Shown piece after piece: positions 23,823 to 32,564 of a stretch of DNA of 64,000 nucleotides. A program made the position numbers and the translations under genes. The notes below the pieces were generated by a model. The model was not told the DNA's origin and did not search any database. It was given only the letters and a program-made list of their open reading frames with translations. Origin of the DNA: Bin87 sp965204685 (GTDB taxonomy: Bacteria; Chloroflexota; Dehalococcoidia; Lucifugimonadales; UBA3495). How positions within the stretch are numbered: position 1 is the stretch's first letter; every line of letters starts with the position of its first letter. The DNA lies in contig OZ242004.1 of NCBI GenBank assembly GCA_965204685.1, positions 2,728,001-2,792,000 on the forward strand, written 5' to 3'.

Positions 23823-23840
23823 GCCGCAAAGAACGCATGG

Positions 23841-24065
23841 CTAGAGGTCGGCCGGGTCCAATGGAGTAGTGGCGCCGGCTCGGTGGTCGGCCAGGGTTTC
23901 AATGGCGAGGCGGCTCAGCAACTCATCCGATTCCGGCTGGTCGAACAGTTGGTCCCATTTCTGGTCAGCCTCAAGCTCCGCCAGCAAGAATCTGGCGAGC
24001 CGATCCTGTTCTTCGGAAGGCAGGGCGGCGGCCCGGTTGAAGGCTTCTTGCAGCAGTTGGTTCAT
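23841..24065 (-). CDS. Orphan antitoxin, second copy
   Basis: 74 residues nearly identical to the antitoxin at 22613 (about seven differences by eye). GGAGG precedes the ATG. Directly after the stop, the sequence ATGCGTTCTTT matches the first bases of the toxin gene of the other copy, then the dispersed repeat begins: the rest of the toxin is gone. The right border is another repeat copy starting eleven bases beyond the ATG. Confidence 0.75.
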   Translation of the reverse strand: MNQLLQEAFNRAAALPSEEQDRLARFLLAELEADQKWDQLFDQPESDELLSRLAIETLADHRAGATTPLDPADL

Positions 24066-24075
24066 GGTTATCCTC

Positions 24076-24185
24076 CGGGAAATCGTCAGCGCCAGGATTA
24101 TCGGATTTTCACGATGCAACAGCGCCAGCGCCGGCCAACCCAATCCTGCCAATCCCATAATCCCGCAAATCCTGATTCTGACAAC
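24076..24185. repeat. AGGATT-type dispersed repeat, copy 3
   Basis: Begins GGGAAATCGTCAG and ends CCTGATTCTGACAAC. It lacks about 15 bases near the left end compared with copies 1 and 2. The flanking TTGAAAGCGGGCG is also shared with copy 1, so the homology reaches past the repeat. Confidence 0.8.
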
Positions 24186-24193
24186 AGCGCGAT

Positions 24194-24227
24194 TGAAAGC
24201 GGGCGCGCGTGAGGTTGGCGCGCCCGC
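24194..24227 (-). terminator. Terminator of the restriction-modification operon
   Basis: GCGGGCGCGC and GCGCGCCCGC, a perfect 10-bp stem with a 9-base loop and a short TTTC on the minus strand, just after the stop at 24232. Confidence 0.5.
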
Positions 24228-24231
24228 CGAC

Positions 24232-25005
24232 TCATTCCCCGTCGCCAGCGTGCGGCCCTGCACCGATGTTGGCAGTTATCCTGTTAGCCTGCCCTGGGTG
24301 AGCGATAGGTCGCGCCTCGCGCAGAAAGTTTAACTTCTGGTCATCTGGTATGACGTCATCGCCCATTTTGATATTGTCGATTTTGGGAAGCTCGCCAGTC
24401 TCCATCATGATTTGCCAAGCACCGTCTGTCGTCATCAGCATTTTGCGGTCATTGACGAATTCGTCAATCTTGTCTGCTCTGCCCCACAACAAATTTATTG
24501 AGAGACTTGCCCCAGCCGGCTTGATTACCACCGATTCTTTTCCACTGCGTTTAGGCGGGGGAACGCAATGGCCGCAGTGTGGCATTTCTTTTCCTCGAGA
24601 AGTGGTTCCACAGGTCTGACATTCCAACGTTGCTTCCATGTAGCCTACCAGGATCTCATGCACCAAGACATGCATGTTCATCCAATCGTCCACCATTTGA
24701 GGTAGAGTCCGCTTCGTTTCCTTTGGCCCTCTTTTCCTATCCTTGTTGTAGAAATGCGCCACCCCATTGCGGTCAATGCGCTGGAAATCGTGCGCGTAGA
24801 TGTTTCGCAGCCTCTTGGCGCGCCGACGTTCATCTGGTGTCCATATCGGTTCATCAAACACGCTCAGTTTGGCACGTTCGTTGTTCAACTTGCCTATCCA
24901 CTCGATCCGTTGGAGCATCTCTCCAATCTGCGAGTACACCCAGCGTGCTGACATCTCCGGGTCGTCGGTGTTAGGCCCAGGGTAGGATATTTTCAACTCT
25001 TTCAT
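24232..25005 (-). CDS. Zinc-ribbon protein of the restriction-modification operon
   Basis: 257 residues. The N-terminal part is helical (SARWVYSQIGEMLQRIEWIG, RRAKRLRNIYAHDFQRI), which resembles HEPN-like surface helices. A four-cysteine zinc ribbon (CQTCG...HCGHC) sits near residue 130-148. The C-terminal third is not recognised. It is the last gene of the operon, 27 bp after the type IIG-like gene, and may be an accessory or regulatory subunit. Function unknown. Confidence 0.6.
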   Translation of the reverse strand: MKELKISYPGPNTDDPEMSARWVYSQIGEMLQRIEWIGKLNNERAKLSVFDEPIWTPDERRRAKRLRNIYAHDFQRIDRNGVAHFYNKDRKRGPKETKRTLPQMVDDWMNMHVLVHEILVGYMEATLECQTCGTTSRGKEMPHCGHCVPPPKRSGKESVVIKPAGASLSINLLWGRADKIDEFVNDRKMLMTTDGAWQIMMETGELPKIDNIKMGDDVIPDDQKLNFLREARPIAHPGQANRITANIGAGPHAGDGE

Positions 25006-25032
25006 GGTCTGCCCTATGGGTGTAGCGTACAG

Positions 25033-28000
25033 CTAATGTAGCATCTGCCGCCCCGCCAAGTCAGCCTGCGCCGGATCGCTCAATAGTTCTGCTACCACCA
25101 ATTCTATCAGACGCGCCGTCTCGCTCTCCGGCTGCCACTCGTGACGCAGCAATCTGCGCGCCGCACGCGATTGAGCGTCGCCGGCAGGGCGATCCAATAA
25201 CCCGCTGCCCTCGATCAGCGCCGCGCACTCCGACTCCGCCAACGCTCCCAACTCGCTCAGCCTGACGTGCAGCGACTCGCCGGCATCGTAGCGCGGGATG
25301 GGCAACTTCCAACCGTGCTTGTGGAAGTGTCGGATTTTCTTGGCCCAATTGGTGGGACAGAACGGCTTCGCCCGGATTGCCAGCTCGTTGCTGTTGATAA
25401 TAGCAAGCAAGTAATGGGCTTCGTCTTCCGACCGGCAGACCGTTTGATATAGACTGTTTTCCAAGATTGCATGGTGGTCATGCACCATGGCGGCAGTTGG
25501 TTCGCCGTTGGTCGTGTATGCGATGCGCGTCGTTCCGTTGCTGGCGGTTGAGCCTTGTAGGTACCCTAATTGGCCAGACAGTGCATTTAGGTGGTTAAGC
25601 CTCCGATACAGTTCCTTGATCTCGTGATTCTTATGGGCTTCGTAATACATTTCAGCGGCGGTGTTCCAACGCCTCTGCATCGACGGGTGTAGCCCTGCGA
25701 CGTCCAGTTCGCCATCTGACGTCATTGGCACAACCATTGTGGGGCGATGCACCGGCAGCACCGCCTTCAGCGGGTCCAAGGCGACGTAGGGGACGACACA
25801 CTCGCCCATGTACACGTCAAACAGATGGTCGTTGTGCACCACCCCGTCCAGCCACTGTAGTTGACCGTCGTACTTGACTTTGTCCTGACTGCCTTGACGT
25901 GCCCGGATGTTGGTACTGTTGGCGATGGGAATCGCAACGGTGTGAGGCAACGTGTCAACGAAAAACAAACGTCGGTCTTGGATAGTCGCCCCATTGGCGG
26001 ATACTTCGGCATACGGAGACTTATACGTGCCGTCGTCGTGGTGGAGCGCTTCGCTCTTCCGGCTGATGCCGGCATAGTCGTTCTGCCAGTTGCCGCGCCA
26101 TACCTGCACGGTTGCTGGCGCGAGCGCGGTGCCCTGCGCCGCGCCGGCGTACTGGGCGAAAACCACGCTGGCCGGCATTCGGGCGTCAGGGAAGAGATCG
26201 GGTACTACGTTGTCCAAGTCCCACGGTTCTTGAACCCGAAAACGCAACCCGATGGCGGGAGCGTTGCGCCCGCCCTTGCGACGGTAGGTTCCGCCGCGCC
26301 ATTTCAGGTGCTGTCCGGAACGCAGCGCGCTGTGGGGCAGCACCATGCCGATGACGGCCCCGTCTTTGGCGTACAGTTCGGCGCAGCGGGTGTAGAACAG
26401 CGTGGCGATGTCCTGGTGCGGGGCCAGCTTGCCGCCGGCCCAGATCTGGTAGCGTTGCTCGCTCATGCCGCGCAGTTCCTCGCGGATGATGTCCGCGCTC
26501 TGGCCGTAGGTCAGCCAGGGCGGGTTGCCGATGATGCGGTCAACCTTCTCCTCCGCGATCACCGCCGGGCGAATCATGTTGCGGATGTAGTAGGCCCACA
26601 CGTGGTTGCGGCCGGCGGCGTGCAGTTCCCGCATCGTGGCGGCGACGGCCTTCATGCTCCGGCGGCACTCGTCAGACATCGCGTAGCCGTCGGCGATATG
26701 CTCCGCGTCGCGTCCCTCGTCGATGGCGGCCGCCATTTCGGAGATGAGCCGGTCAACGTCGGCCTGCTGGCGGGCCAGTTCCTTGGGGATGCTGAACGTG
26801 ACCGGCCCGGCGTGGCCCGGCCGGGTTTCCCGGGTTTCCAGCTCGATGGACTGGCTGGCGGCAAGGGTGCCGGTGTCGTAGCGCAACTGCATGGAATCGC
26901 CCAGGTAGATCGGCGCGCTGACCGCCCCGGCGCCCGTGTCCGTCCCCTCCGACCGGGCGGCGCGAATGGTTCCGGCGGCGGCCATCACCCAGGTGGCCTT
27001 GGCCAGCTGGACGGCCACCGGGTGGATGTCGATCCCGACCACGTTCTCCTGCAATTTCTGTAGCGTTGCCGTGGCCGACAGTTCCCCGGCGTGGCTGATA
27101 ATCCGCTCGATCGCCGTTTCGATAAACGTGCCGCTTCCGCAGGACGGGTCCAGCGTCCGCTGCTGTAGCGGGTCGTCAACCACGGCTGCGGTGATTTCCT
27201 GGGCCAGCCAGCGCGGAGTGTAGTATTCGCCCAGCCGCTTGCGTTCTTCCGGCGTGATCACGTTCTGGTAAAGGGTCGGCGCGACTTCACGCGGGCTCTG
27301 CGTCCAGTCGAATTGCTCGACAACGCGGGCGATTTCCCTCAGATACGCGCTTTCTCCCGCCTCCGTGGGCCAGGTGAACAGGTCGGCGTCGATGACGCCG
27401 TGCAGGTCGGACTGTTCGGCCAGGATGCGCCCTTTGAGCAGAGCGTCCGGCCTTTCGGCGGCGTGGCGGGCCACGTCGCCCAGCAGTTGCTGCTGCATGA
27501 TGAGGGCGACCAGGCTGGTGATGTAAGTGTGCCGGATGAACAGCCAGTCGCTTTCGTCGCCGGCCGTGGCGGCGTCCTTGCCTAGGGCCACCTGGAGCAG
27601 GTCCTGCCAGAGCCGGCGTTTCACCGCCACCGTTGGGTCGTCGCGGTGGGCCGCGTAGGCTTCCTGCAGGAGCAGGTTGCCGGCGCGAAAGGCGTCGGAG
27701 TCGCTGCCGAAGTAGCGTTGTAGGTATTCCGCCGTGGGGATGACGTTTTCGGCCGGCGCCGAGATGATGCCGTGCAGGTACTCGCGCAGCCGGGGCGCCT
27801 GCTCCGGCCGGTCAAAGGTGCGGTGGGTCTCCCCGCGCCGCAGCGGCAGTTTCTCCTCGCCCACCCGTCGCAGGAAGTAGTGGACGCCGTCGGTGAGAAT
27901 GCCGTTCCGCACCCCGCTGCCGGCCTTGAGCAGACTTTCGATGTACCCGTCCAGCTGGTCAACGTCGTCCGGGTTCGGCGCGCCGTTGCGCAGGATGTCG

Positions 28001-28215
28001 GTTTTGAACTCAATGCACGTGTTATGCACGTACAGGTCCATCCGGCCGGGGTTGCCGATTCCCGGCGGCCCCTCGGTCGCCATGTCCGCCAGGCCGGCGA
28101 CGCCCGCCGTTTCCATGAATCGGATGAAGGCCAACCGGATGTCGTTCTCCGTGTCGCCGCTGCGGTGACGGTCTATGACGAGGGCAAAAGTCTCCTGCTC
28201 TTTTTCGGTGGCCAT
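25033..28215 (-). CDS. Type IIG-like restriction-modification enzyme (nuclease-methyltransferase)
   Basis: 1060 residues. N-terminal PD-(D/E)xK-like site: Asp60, then Glu69-x-Lys71 in MDLYVHNTCIEFK. The middle holds an N6-adenine methyltransferase: GEYYTPRWLAQ (about 329), motif I DPSCGSGTFIE (about 356-366) and motif IV NPPW (564-567). The C-terminal half fits a target-recognition domain (HYLLAIINSNELA, WKLPIPRYD). One chain would methylate and cut its own site, as in type IIG systems; it also resembles phage-defence methylases such as PglX. The start ATG 28215 is 24 bp after the upstream small gene. No separate HsdR/HsdS subunit is present. Confidence 0.82.
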   Translation of the reverse strand: MATEKEQETFALVIDRHRSGDTENDIRLAFIRFMETAGVAGLADMATEGPPGIGNPGRMDLYVHNTCIEFKTDILRNGAPNPDDVDQLDGYIESLLKAGSGVRNGILTDGVHYFLRRVGEEKLPLRRGETHRTFDRPEQAPRLREYLHGIISAPAENVIPTAEYLQRYFGSDSDAFRAGNLLLQEAYAAHRDDPTVAVKRRLWQDLLQVALGKDAATAGDESDWLFIRHTYITSLVALIMQQQLLGDVARHAAERPDALLKGRILAEQSDLHGVIDADLFTWPTEAGESAYLREIARVVEQFDWTQSPREVAPTLYQNVITPEERKRLGEYYTPRWLAQEITAAVVDDPLQQRTLDPSCGSGTFIETAIERIISHAGELSATATLQKLQENVVGIDIHPVAVQLAKATWVMAAAGTIRAARSEGTDTGAGAVSAPIYLGDSMQLRYDTGTLAASQSIELETRETRPGHAGPVTFSIPKELARQQADVDRLISEMAAAIDEGRDAEHIADGYAMSDECRRSMKAVAATMRELHAAGRNHVWAYYIRNMIRPAVIAEEKVDRIIGNPPWLTYGQSADIIREELRGMSEQRYQIWAGGKLAPHQDIATLFYTRCAELYAKDGAVIGMVLPHSALRSGQHLKWRGGTYRRKGGRNAPAIGLRFRVQEPWDLDNVVPDLFPDARMPASVVFAQYAGAAQGTALAPATVQVWRGNWQNDYAGISRKSEALHHDDGTYKSPYAEVSANGATIQDRRLFFVDTLPHTVAIPIANSTNIRARQGSQDKVKYDGQLQWLDGVVHNDHLFDVYMGECVVPYVALDPLKAVLPVHRPTMVVPMTSDGELDVAGLHPSMQRRWNTAAEMYYEAHKNHEIKELYRRLNHLNALSGQLGYLQGSTASNGTTRIAYTTNGEPTAAMVHDHHAILENSLYQTVCRSEDEAHYLLAIINSNELAIRAKPFCPTNWAKKIRHFHKHGWKLPIPRYDAGESLHVRLSELGALAESECAALIEGSGLLDRPAGDAQSRAARRLLRHEWQPESETARLIELVVAELLSDPAQADLAGRQMLH

Positions 28216-28239
28216 GGGCGTCTTTTACACGCTTAGCTT

Positions 28240-28584
28240 TTACGGGTTCCGGAGAGCCTTCCGTTCGCTGGGCGCGCCGGGTTTGGCCCGCCGCCAGCGT
28301 TCCAGGATGTGGGGGATAACCTCGCCGGTGGGCTTGGCTTGGGCGAAATCTTCCGGAGTCCATTCGGGGGCGTCGGGGTCTCTGGCGATAATGACGTTGA
28401 CGGCGGTCTCTTCCCCATACTGCGCGGCCACCTCGTCGAAAGTCATCGCGGTGGATGCCAGTTCTTCAAAGGAGAGCTGGGACGTGTCATGGTGGCCGCG
28501 CTGTTGCGCTGCCTTCTCCAGCGCCGCCTGGGCGTATTCCGTGAAGGGCAATCGGTCACGGTCAGTGTCCGCCGGCGTGCTCAT
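28240..28584 (-). CDS. Small protein preceding the restriction-modification gene
   Basis: 114 residues, acidic, probably helical (LPFTEYAQAALEKAAQQ, LSFEELASTAMTFDEVAAQYG). AAGGAG precedes ATG 28584. It is first in the operon, a place often held by a controller or accessory protein, but it has no helix-turn-helix that I can see. Function unknown. Confidence 0.55.
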   Translation of the reverse strand: MSTPADTDRDRLPFTEYAQAALEKAAQQRGHHDTSQLSFEELASTAMTFDEVAAQYGEETAVNVIIARDPDAPEWTPEDFAQAKPTGEVIPHILERWRRAKPGAPSERKALRNP

Positions 28585-28720
28585 AATCGCTCCTTGGCCC
28601 CCGGCGGAAGGATACACGGGATTTACAGGGTTGGCCCCATCCTCACGCGGTTCGGTCAATCCTACAAATCCTGAAATCTTGCAAACCCGGATAGGAGTTA
28701 CGCACTTGAATCTAGACGAC

Positions 28721-28826
28721 CGTCATTCCGGCGAAAGCCGGAATCCAGTGCCCGGAATCGTTAACCATCGTTCCGATACCTTTCACACTCCGACTTCTGG
28801 ACTCCGACGAAAGCCGGAGTGACGGT
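28721..28826. repeat. Inverted pair of CGTCATTCCGGCGAAAG repeats
   Basis: CGTCATTCCGGCGAAAGCCG (ATTCCGGC-GAAA-GCCGGAAT hairpin at 28725-28744) is followed about 50 bp later by a related unit in reverse order ending CCGGAGTGACGG. A full unit of the same family is at 51046. The 28.58-28.89 kb gap holds this and a weak AGGATT-type remnant, no gene. Confidence 0.7.
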
Positions 28827-28885
28827 CCCAACTGCGTAAGTCCTACCGGATTAGGATGACAACACGCCCCGGAAGCGGTTCGTTA

Positions 28886-31168
28886 TTACGAACTTCGCAC
28901 CACCGCCGCTCCCGAAGCCTTCAGCGCCTCGATCTCGGCTGCGGAGTAGCCCGCTTCCGCCAGGATCTCGTCCGTGTGCATCCCGAACCACGGGGCCGGC
29001 GGTCCCAGCCGCGGCGGTGTTGCCGACAGCCGCGCCGTCGTGCCCGAGTGGTCCACGCTGCCCCACACGGTATGTTCCCGCGTAACTACGAACCCGGCGT
29101 CGCGCACCACTGGATCATGGCGGTAGTCCTCCATCGTCAGGTTCGGCGTAACCGAAACTCCCAGTGGACGCAACTCCTGCATCCAGTGTTCGATGGTGTT
29201 GCCCCGGATGACGTCGGCAATTGCGTCGCCGTCGTGGTGGATATCGCGGAAGTCGAGCGCGGACAACAGCGACCCGTAGGATCCGCTGTCGGGACAATGG
29301 ATGTACAACCATCCGTCGGAAGCCTCGTACAGCCGGGAACCCGCCGAGTAGCCCCGCGCGTCCGTTCCCTCGATGTCTTCCCGCCGGTACCCGGCATAGT
29401 CCAGGAAGTACGGCGACTGCAGAATGCCCGCCGTCAGCGCCAGCCCACTGTCCACCGACTGGCCCCGGCCCGTGCGGTTCCGCTCGTGCAACGCCAGCGC
29501 CACCGCGTAGGCGCCCATCAGGCCCGTGCCGTAGTCGTTCACCGCGTAGGGAGCCAGCATGGGCTTGCCGTCTCGGCCGCCGCGCCGCACCTGCATCCCG
29601 CTGGTGCCCTGCGCCAACTGCTCCCAGCCGGCCCGCTCCGACCACGGCCCGTCGTACCCGAAGGCGTTCAGCGACGCATACACGATGTCGGGCTTGACCT
29701 TCTTGACTTCCTCGTAACCCAGGCCCAGCCGCTCCACCGCCGACTTGCGATTGTTCTCCACGATCACGTCGGCTGACTCGACCAGCTTCCAGAAGACCTC
29801 TCGCCCCTCGTCGGTCTTCAGGTTCAGCATGATGCTGCGCTTGCCCCGGTTGACGTCGATGTAGCCGATGGGGTCCAGGATGCGCGTCGGGTCGTCGATC
29901 TTGATTACGTCCGCGCCGAACTCGCCCAGCGTGCGGCCGCACGTCGGTCCCGCCAGGATAATGCACAGGTCCAGCACCCTCACGCCTTGCAAAGCGGACA
30001 TCACGTCGCCATGCCCATTGCTGACCGCGGCCCGCGCCGGCGCGCTCTCCAACTCGCGAAGTACCTCGTCGGTGTGCTCGCCCAGCTTGGGCGCCCGCCC
30101 CTGGATCGCGCCCGGTGTTCCCCGCAACCGCACCTGCACGCCCGGCTGCTTCATCATGCCGTGCTCGGCATCCTCCACCTCGGCCACCATCTTCGCGTCA
30201 ACCGCGTGCTCGTGCACCAGCCACTCGTCCACGGTCTTGCACACCGTGCACGCCCCGCCCTGCGCGTTGATGTCGGCCTCCCATTGCCACGCCGGGCGCT
30301 CCTTGAACATCTCCGCGAAGCGGTCCTGCCAGAACGCCAGCGTGTCCGCGTCCACCGGACGCCCGAACAGTGATGTGGCCTCCTCGATCCATTCCGTTTT
30401 ACCGGCCGCCGTCAGGGTCTGCCGCGCGAACCGCTCGAACATGCCGTGGTGGTAAACCCACCGGCCGTCGGCGCACTGATAAGGGTGCGACATCACCGTT
30501 CGCGGAAAGTCGAACAGGTCCACGTACTCGTAGTTGTTGAACTTGATGATCCGGCTGCCCATGGCGGTGAACATCGCCGAGTGCAGCGGCACCTCAATCC
30601 GTTGCCCCTTGCCTGACTTGTCCCGTGCGTTGATCGCCATGGCCACGGAAACCGACCCGAGCAGCGCCGAAAAGGTGCTGGCAATGGGCAGAGGGGTGAA
30701 CAGCGGCTCGCCGTCGCTCTCCGACGTTTCCGGATAGAAGCCTGTCTCCGCGCTGATCACCGGGTCCCAGCCCGGCTCGTTGCGGCTCGGGTGTTCCTCG
30801 CCGTATCCGGGGAGAGAGCAGTAGATCAACCGCTGGTTGTTCGCCGATAGCTCCTCATAACCGATCCCCAGCCGGTCAGCGACTCCCGGGCGGAAGTTTT
30901 CGATCACCACGTCGGCGTTGGCGACGAGTTGGCGCGCGTTCTCTCTACCGGATTCCGTCTTCAGGTCCAACGTCACCGATCGTTTGCCCCGGTTCCACGT
31001 GGCAAAGGCTGGTTCGGAACGCGCCGGGTCTCCGCCCGGTCGCTCCACCTTGATCACGTGCGCGCCCTGGTCGGCCAGCAACATCCCCAGCATCGGCCCG
31101 GGCACATACTGACCGAACTCCACTACATGGATGTCTCGCAACGCGCCTGAAGTGCCCTTCGTAGTCAT
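28886..31168 (-). CDS. Two-domain class III CoA-transferase (CaiB/BaiF type)
   Basis: 760 residues made of two CaiB/BaiF domains in one chain (about 8-375 and 390-745). Each has the family order: VVEFGQYVPGPMLGMLLADQGAHVIKVE / VLDLCIILAGPTCGRTLGEFGADVIKID, NRGKRS, DVVIENFRPG / DVIVENNRKS. The catalytic aspartate is kept in domain 2 (Asp545 in YAVNDYGTG) but the matching place in domain 1 is Ser164 (PIASTFSALLG). It moves CoA between carboxylic acids; substrate unknown. GGAG lies seven to nine bases before ATG 31168. Confidence 0.85.
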   Translation of the reverse strand: MTTKGTSGALRDIHVVEFGQYVPGPMLGMLLADQGAHVIKVERPGGDPARSEPAFATWNRGKRSVTLDLKTESGRENARQLVANADVVIENFRPGVADRLGIGYEELSANNQRLIYCSLPGYGEEHPSRNEPGWDPVISAETGFYPETSESDGEPLFTPLPIASTFSALLGSVSVAMAINARDKSGKGQRIEVPLHSAMFTAMGSRIIKFNNYEYVDLFDFPRTVMSHPYQCADGRWVYHHGMFERFARQTLTAAGKTEWIEEATSLFGRPVDADTLAFWQDRFAEMFKERPAWQWEADINAQGGACTVCKTVDEWLVHEHAVDAKMVAEVEDAEHGMMKQPGVQVRLRGTPGAIQGRAPKLGEHTDEVLRELESAPARAAVSNGHGDVMSALQGVRVLDLCIILAGPTCGRTLGEFGADVIKIDDPTRILDPIGYIDVNRGKRSIMLNLKTDEGREVFWKLVESADVIVENNRKSAVERLGLGYEEVKKVKPDIVYASLNAFGYDGPWSERAGWEQLAQGTSGMQVRRGGRDGKPMLAPYAVNDYGTGLMGAYAVALALHERNRTGRGQSVDSGLALTAGILQSPYFLDYAGYRREDIEGTDARGYSAGSRLYEASDGWLYIHCPDSGSYGSLLSALDFRDIHHDGDAIADVIRGNTIEHWMQELRPLGVSVTPNLTMEDYRHDPVVRDAGFVVTREHTVWGSVDHSGTTARLSATPPRLGPPAPWFGMHTDEILAEAGYSAAEIEALKASGAAVVRSS

Positions 31169-31173
31169 CGAAT

Positions 31174-31776
31174 CTACTCCTCAGTTGGGTGTTCTCCGTT
31201 CAGGCTGGGCGGCGGCTCGTCAAAGGGCAGGCCGTTTGCCTCGGCCTGCTGCCGTCGATCAAGCCACTCCAGCCAGCGTTCGTGCTGTTCCTGCCGACCT
31301 TCCCGGACCCCCTTCTCCAAGCCTTCTTGGACCCCCTTCTCCAAGCCTTCTTGGATCCCCTTCTCCAAGCCTTCTTGGATCCCCTTCTCCAAGCCTTCCC
31401 GCATCCCTTCTTCTTGTGCCCGTTGACGTGTCCGCTGCCGGTACCATGTCCCAAATACCATGTCAATGACCTCCGTTAGGATGTACGCGGCGGGTAGGGC
31501 GAAGCCGATGTTGGGAGCGCCGGCCCAGATTATCCCTACCGTCTGCGCGTCCCAACTTTCGCTGCTGTGGGCGCTGAAACTGTTGTAGCTGCTTATGCCG
31601 GTAAGTATAAGCCAAACCGTGGTGAAGATGCCGGAAAACCACCGGATCAGCCTGGTGGGTATGTTGAGTATGCCGGTGCGTTCTTCCCCCCGGAGCGGTC
31701 GTAGTTTGTTGTTGTCAAGAAATTCACAATCACAGCCGACCGCAAGATCGCATACCTGCCCGAGGGGTTCATGCAC
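31174..31776 (-). CDS. Membrane protein with EGLEKG(I/V)Q repeats
   Basis: 200 residues. Two membrane segments (about 45-62 and 85-105) precede a basic linker and four near-perfect copies of the octapeptide EGLEKG(I/V)Q, which form a charged helix, then a proline-rich tail. GTG 31776 overlaps the stop of the ParB-like gene by one base, so the two are coupled. It ends five bases before the CoA-transferase start. Function unknown; this type of repeat tail also occurs at the end of Rpn/PD-DExK transposase-like proteins, but that domain is absent here. Confidence 0.6.
   Translation of the reverse strand: MHEPLGQVCDLAVGCDCEFLDNNKLRPLRGEERTGILNIPTRLIRWFSGIFTTVWLILTGISSYNSFSAHSSESWDAQTVGIIWAGAPNIGFALPAAYILTEVIDMVFGTWYRQRTRQRAQEEGMREGLEKGIQEGLEKGIQEGLEKGVQEGLEKGVREGRQEQHERWLEWLDRRQQAEANGLPFDEPPPSLNGEHPTEE
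31306..31401. repeat. 24-bp tandem repeat inside a gene
   Basis: Four copies of a 24-bp unit (CCCCTTCTCCAAGCCTTCTT core on the plus strand), coding for EGLEKG(I/V)Q on the minus strand. The copies are almost identical, so copy number may vary between strains. Confidence 0.85.
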
Positions 31777-32522
31777 TAAACCTCTGCACCTAAACGCTTG
31801 CGCACTTCTGCCTTCAGTTCGTCAGACATGTGGAAGCACAGCCCTTCTTGGCACATGGCTAGGTTGAATTCACCAGAGAGTGCTCTATCCCGAAGCTCAG
31901 CGAGCTTTGCAAGGTTTCCACCGCTCTCGCGAATGATCCTGGTTTGAATTTCGAGTGTAAGACCCGCGATCAATCCCCTGGCTTCCTCCTGATCTTCGAT
32001 AGCGAAAAATTGTGCCAGCGTGGACAACGCATTGACTCCCACAGGCCCATCGGAAGTACTCAGGTCATCCAAGATACCGGGCGCGAGGTCAAGCAGCCTC
32101 ATGTATCTGCTCACGGTGCTCGGACTTACGCTGGCTCGCTTGGCGACTTCGGTGTAAGTTCCGTATTGGTCGTGCAATTGCTTGTAAGCCCTGGCTTTGT
32201 CAACTGGGTCCATGTCGGCTCGATGGACGTTCTCGATCAGAGATACAACGACGGCGTCAGTATCATCCATGCTGTCGTTTACGATAGCCGGTATGGTGGT
32301 CCTTCCGAGGCTCTTGAAAGCAAGGAACCGCCTTTGTCCGGCGATGATCTCAAACTTTCCATCCGAACTGGTTCTGACCGTTATCGGGCTCAGCAGTCCT
32401 TCCTGTCTGATGCTTTCTGCCAAATCGTCAATGCTGGCATCTTCTGTGCCGGATGCCAAATTCTTGCGGGTGTTGAACGCGGAGACAACGATGTTGCCCA
32501 TGGGAATCTCTCTAACGTCCAA
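31776..32522 (-). CDS. ParB/RepB/Spo0J-like DNA-binding protein
   Basis: 248 residues. ParB N-terminal domain: DLAESIRQEGLLSPITV, IIAGQRRFLAFKSLG, LIENVHRADMDPVDKARAYKQL, then an HTH (TYTEVAKRASVSPSTVSRYMRLLDL). ParB proteins use CTP to clamp DNA at parS sites. No ParA partner is adjacent, so it may be an orphan regulator. The start is TTG 32522 with AGGAG eight bases upstream. It is coupled to the downstream membrane protein. Confidence 0.8.
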   Translation of the reverse strand: MDVREIPMGNIVVSAFNTRKNLASGTEDASIDDLAESIRQEGLLSPITVRTSSDGKFEIIAGQRRFLAFKSLGRTTIPAIVNDSMDDTDAVVVSLIENVHRADMDPVDKARAYKQLHDQYGTYTEVAKRASVSPSTVSRYMRLLDLAPGILDDLSTSDGPVGVNALSTLAQFFAIEDQEEARGLIAGLTLEIQTRIIRESGGNLAKLAELRDRALSGEFNLAMCQEGLCFHMSDELKAEVRKRLGAEV

Positions 32523-32564
32523 AATAGTTCTCCTTCATCATTCGGTTGACGAACAGGCTTTTCT

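Noticed and set aside
25861..27063. 400-residue plus-strand frame
   Set aside because: It is antisense to the restriction-modification gene, whose nuclease and methylase motifs are clear. The frame is a by-product of GC-rich third positions.
31306..31401. Possible CRISPR-like array
   Set aside because: The 24-bp units are contiguous with no spacers and encode EGLEKG(I/V)Q in frame; it is a coding minisatellite.
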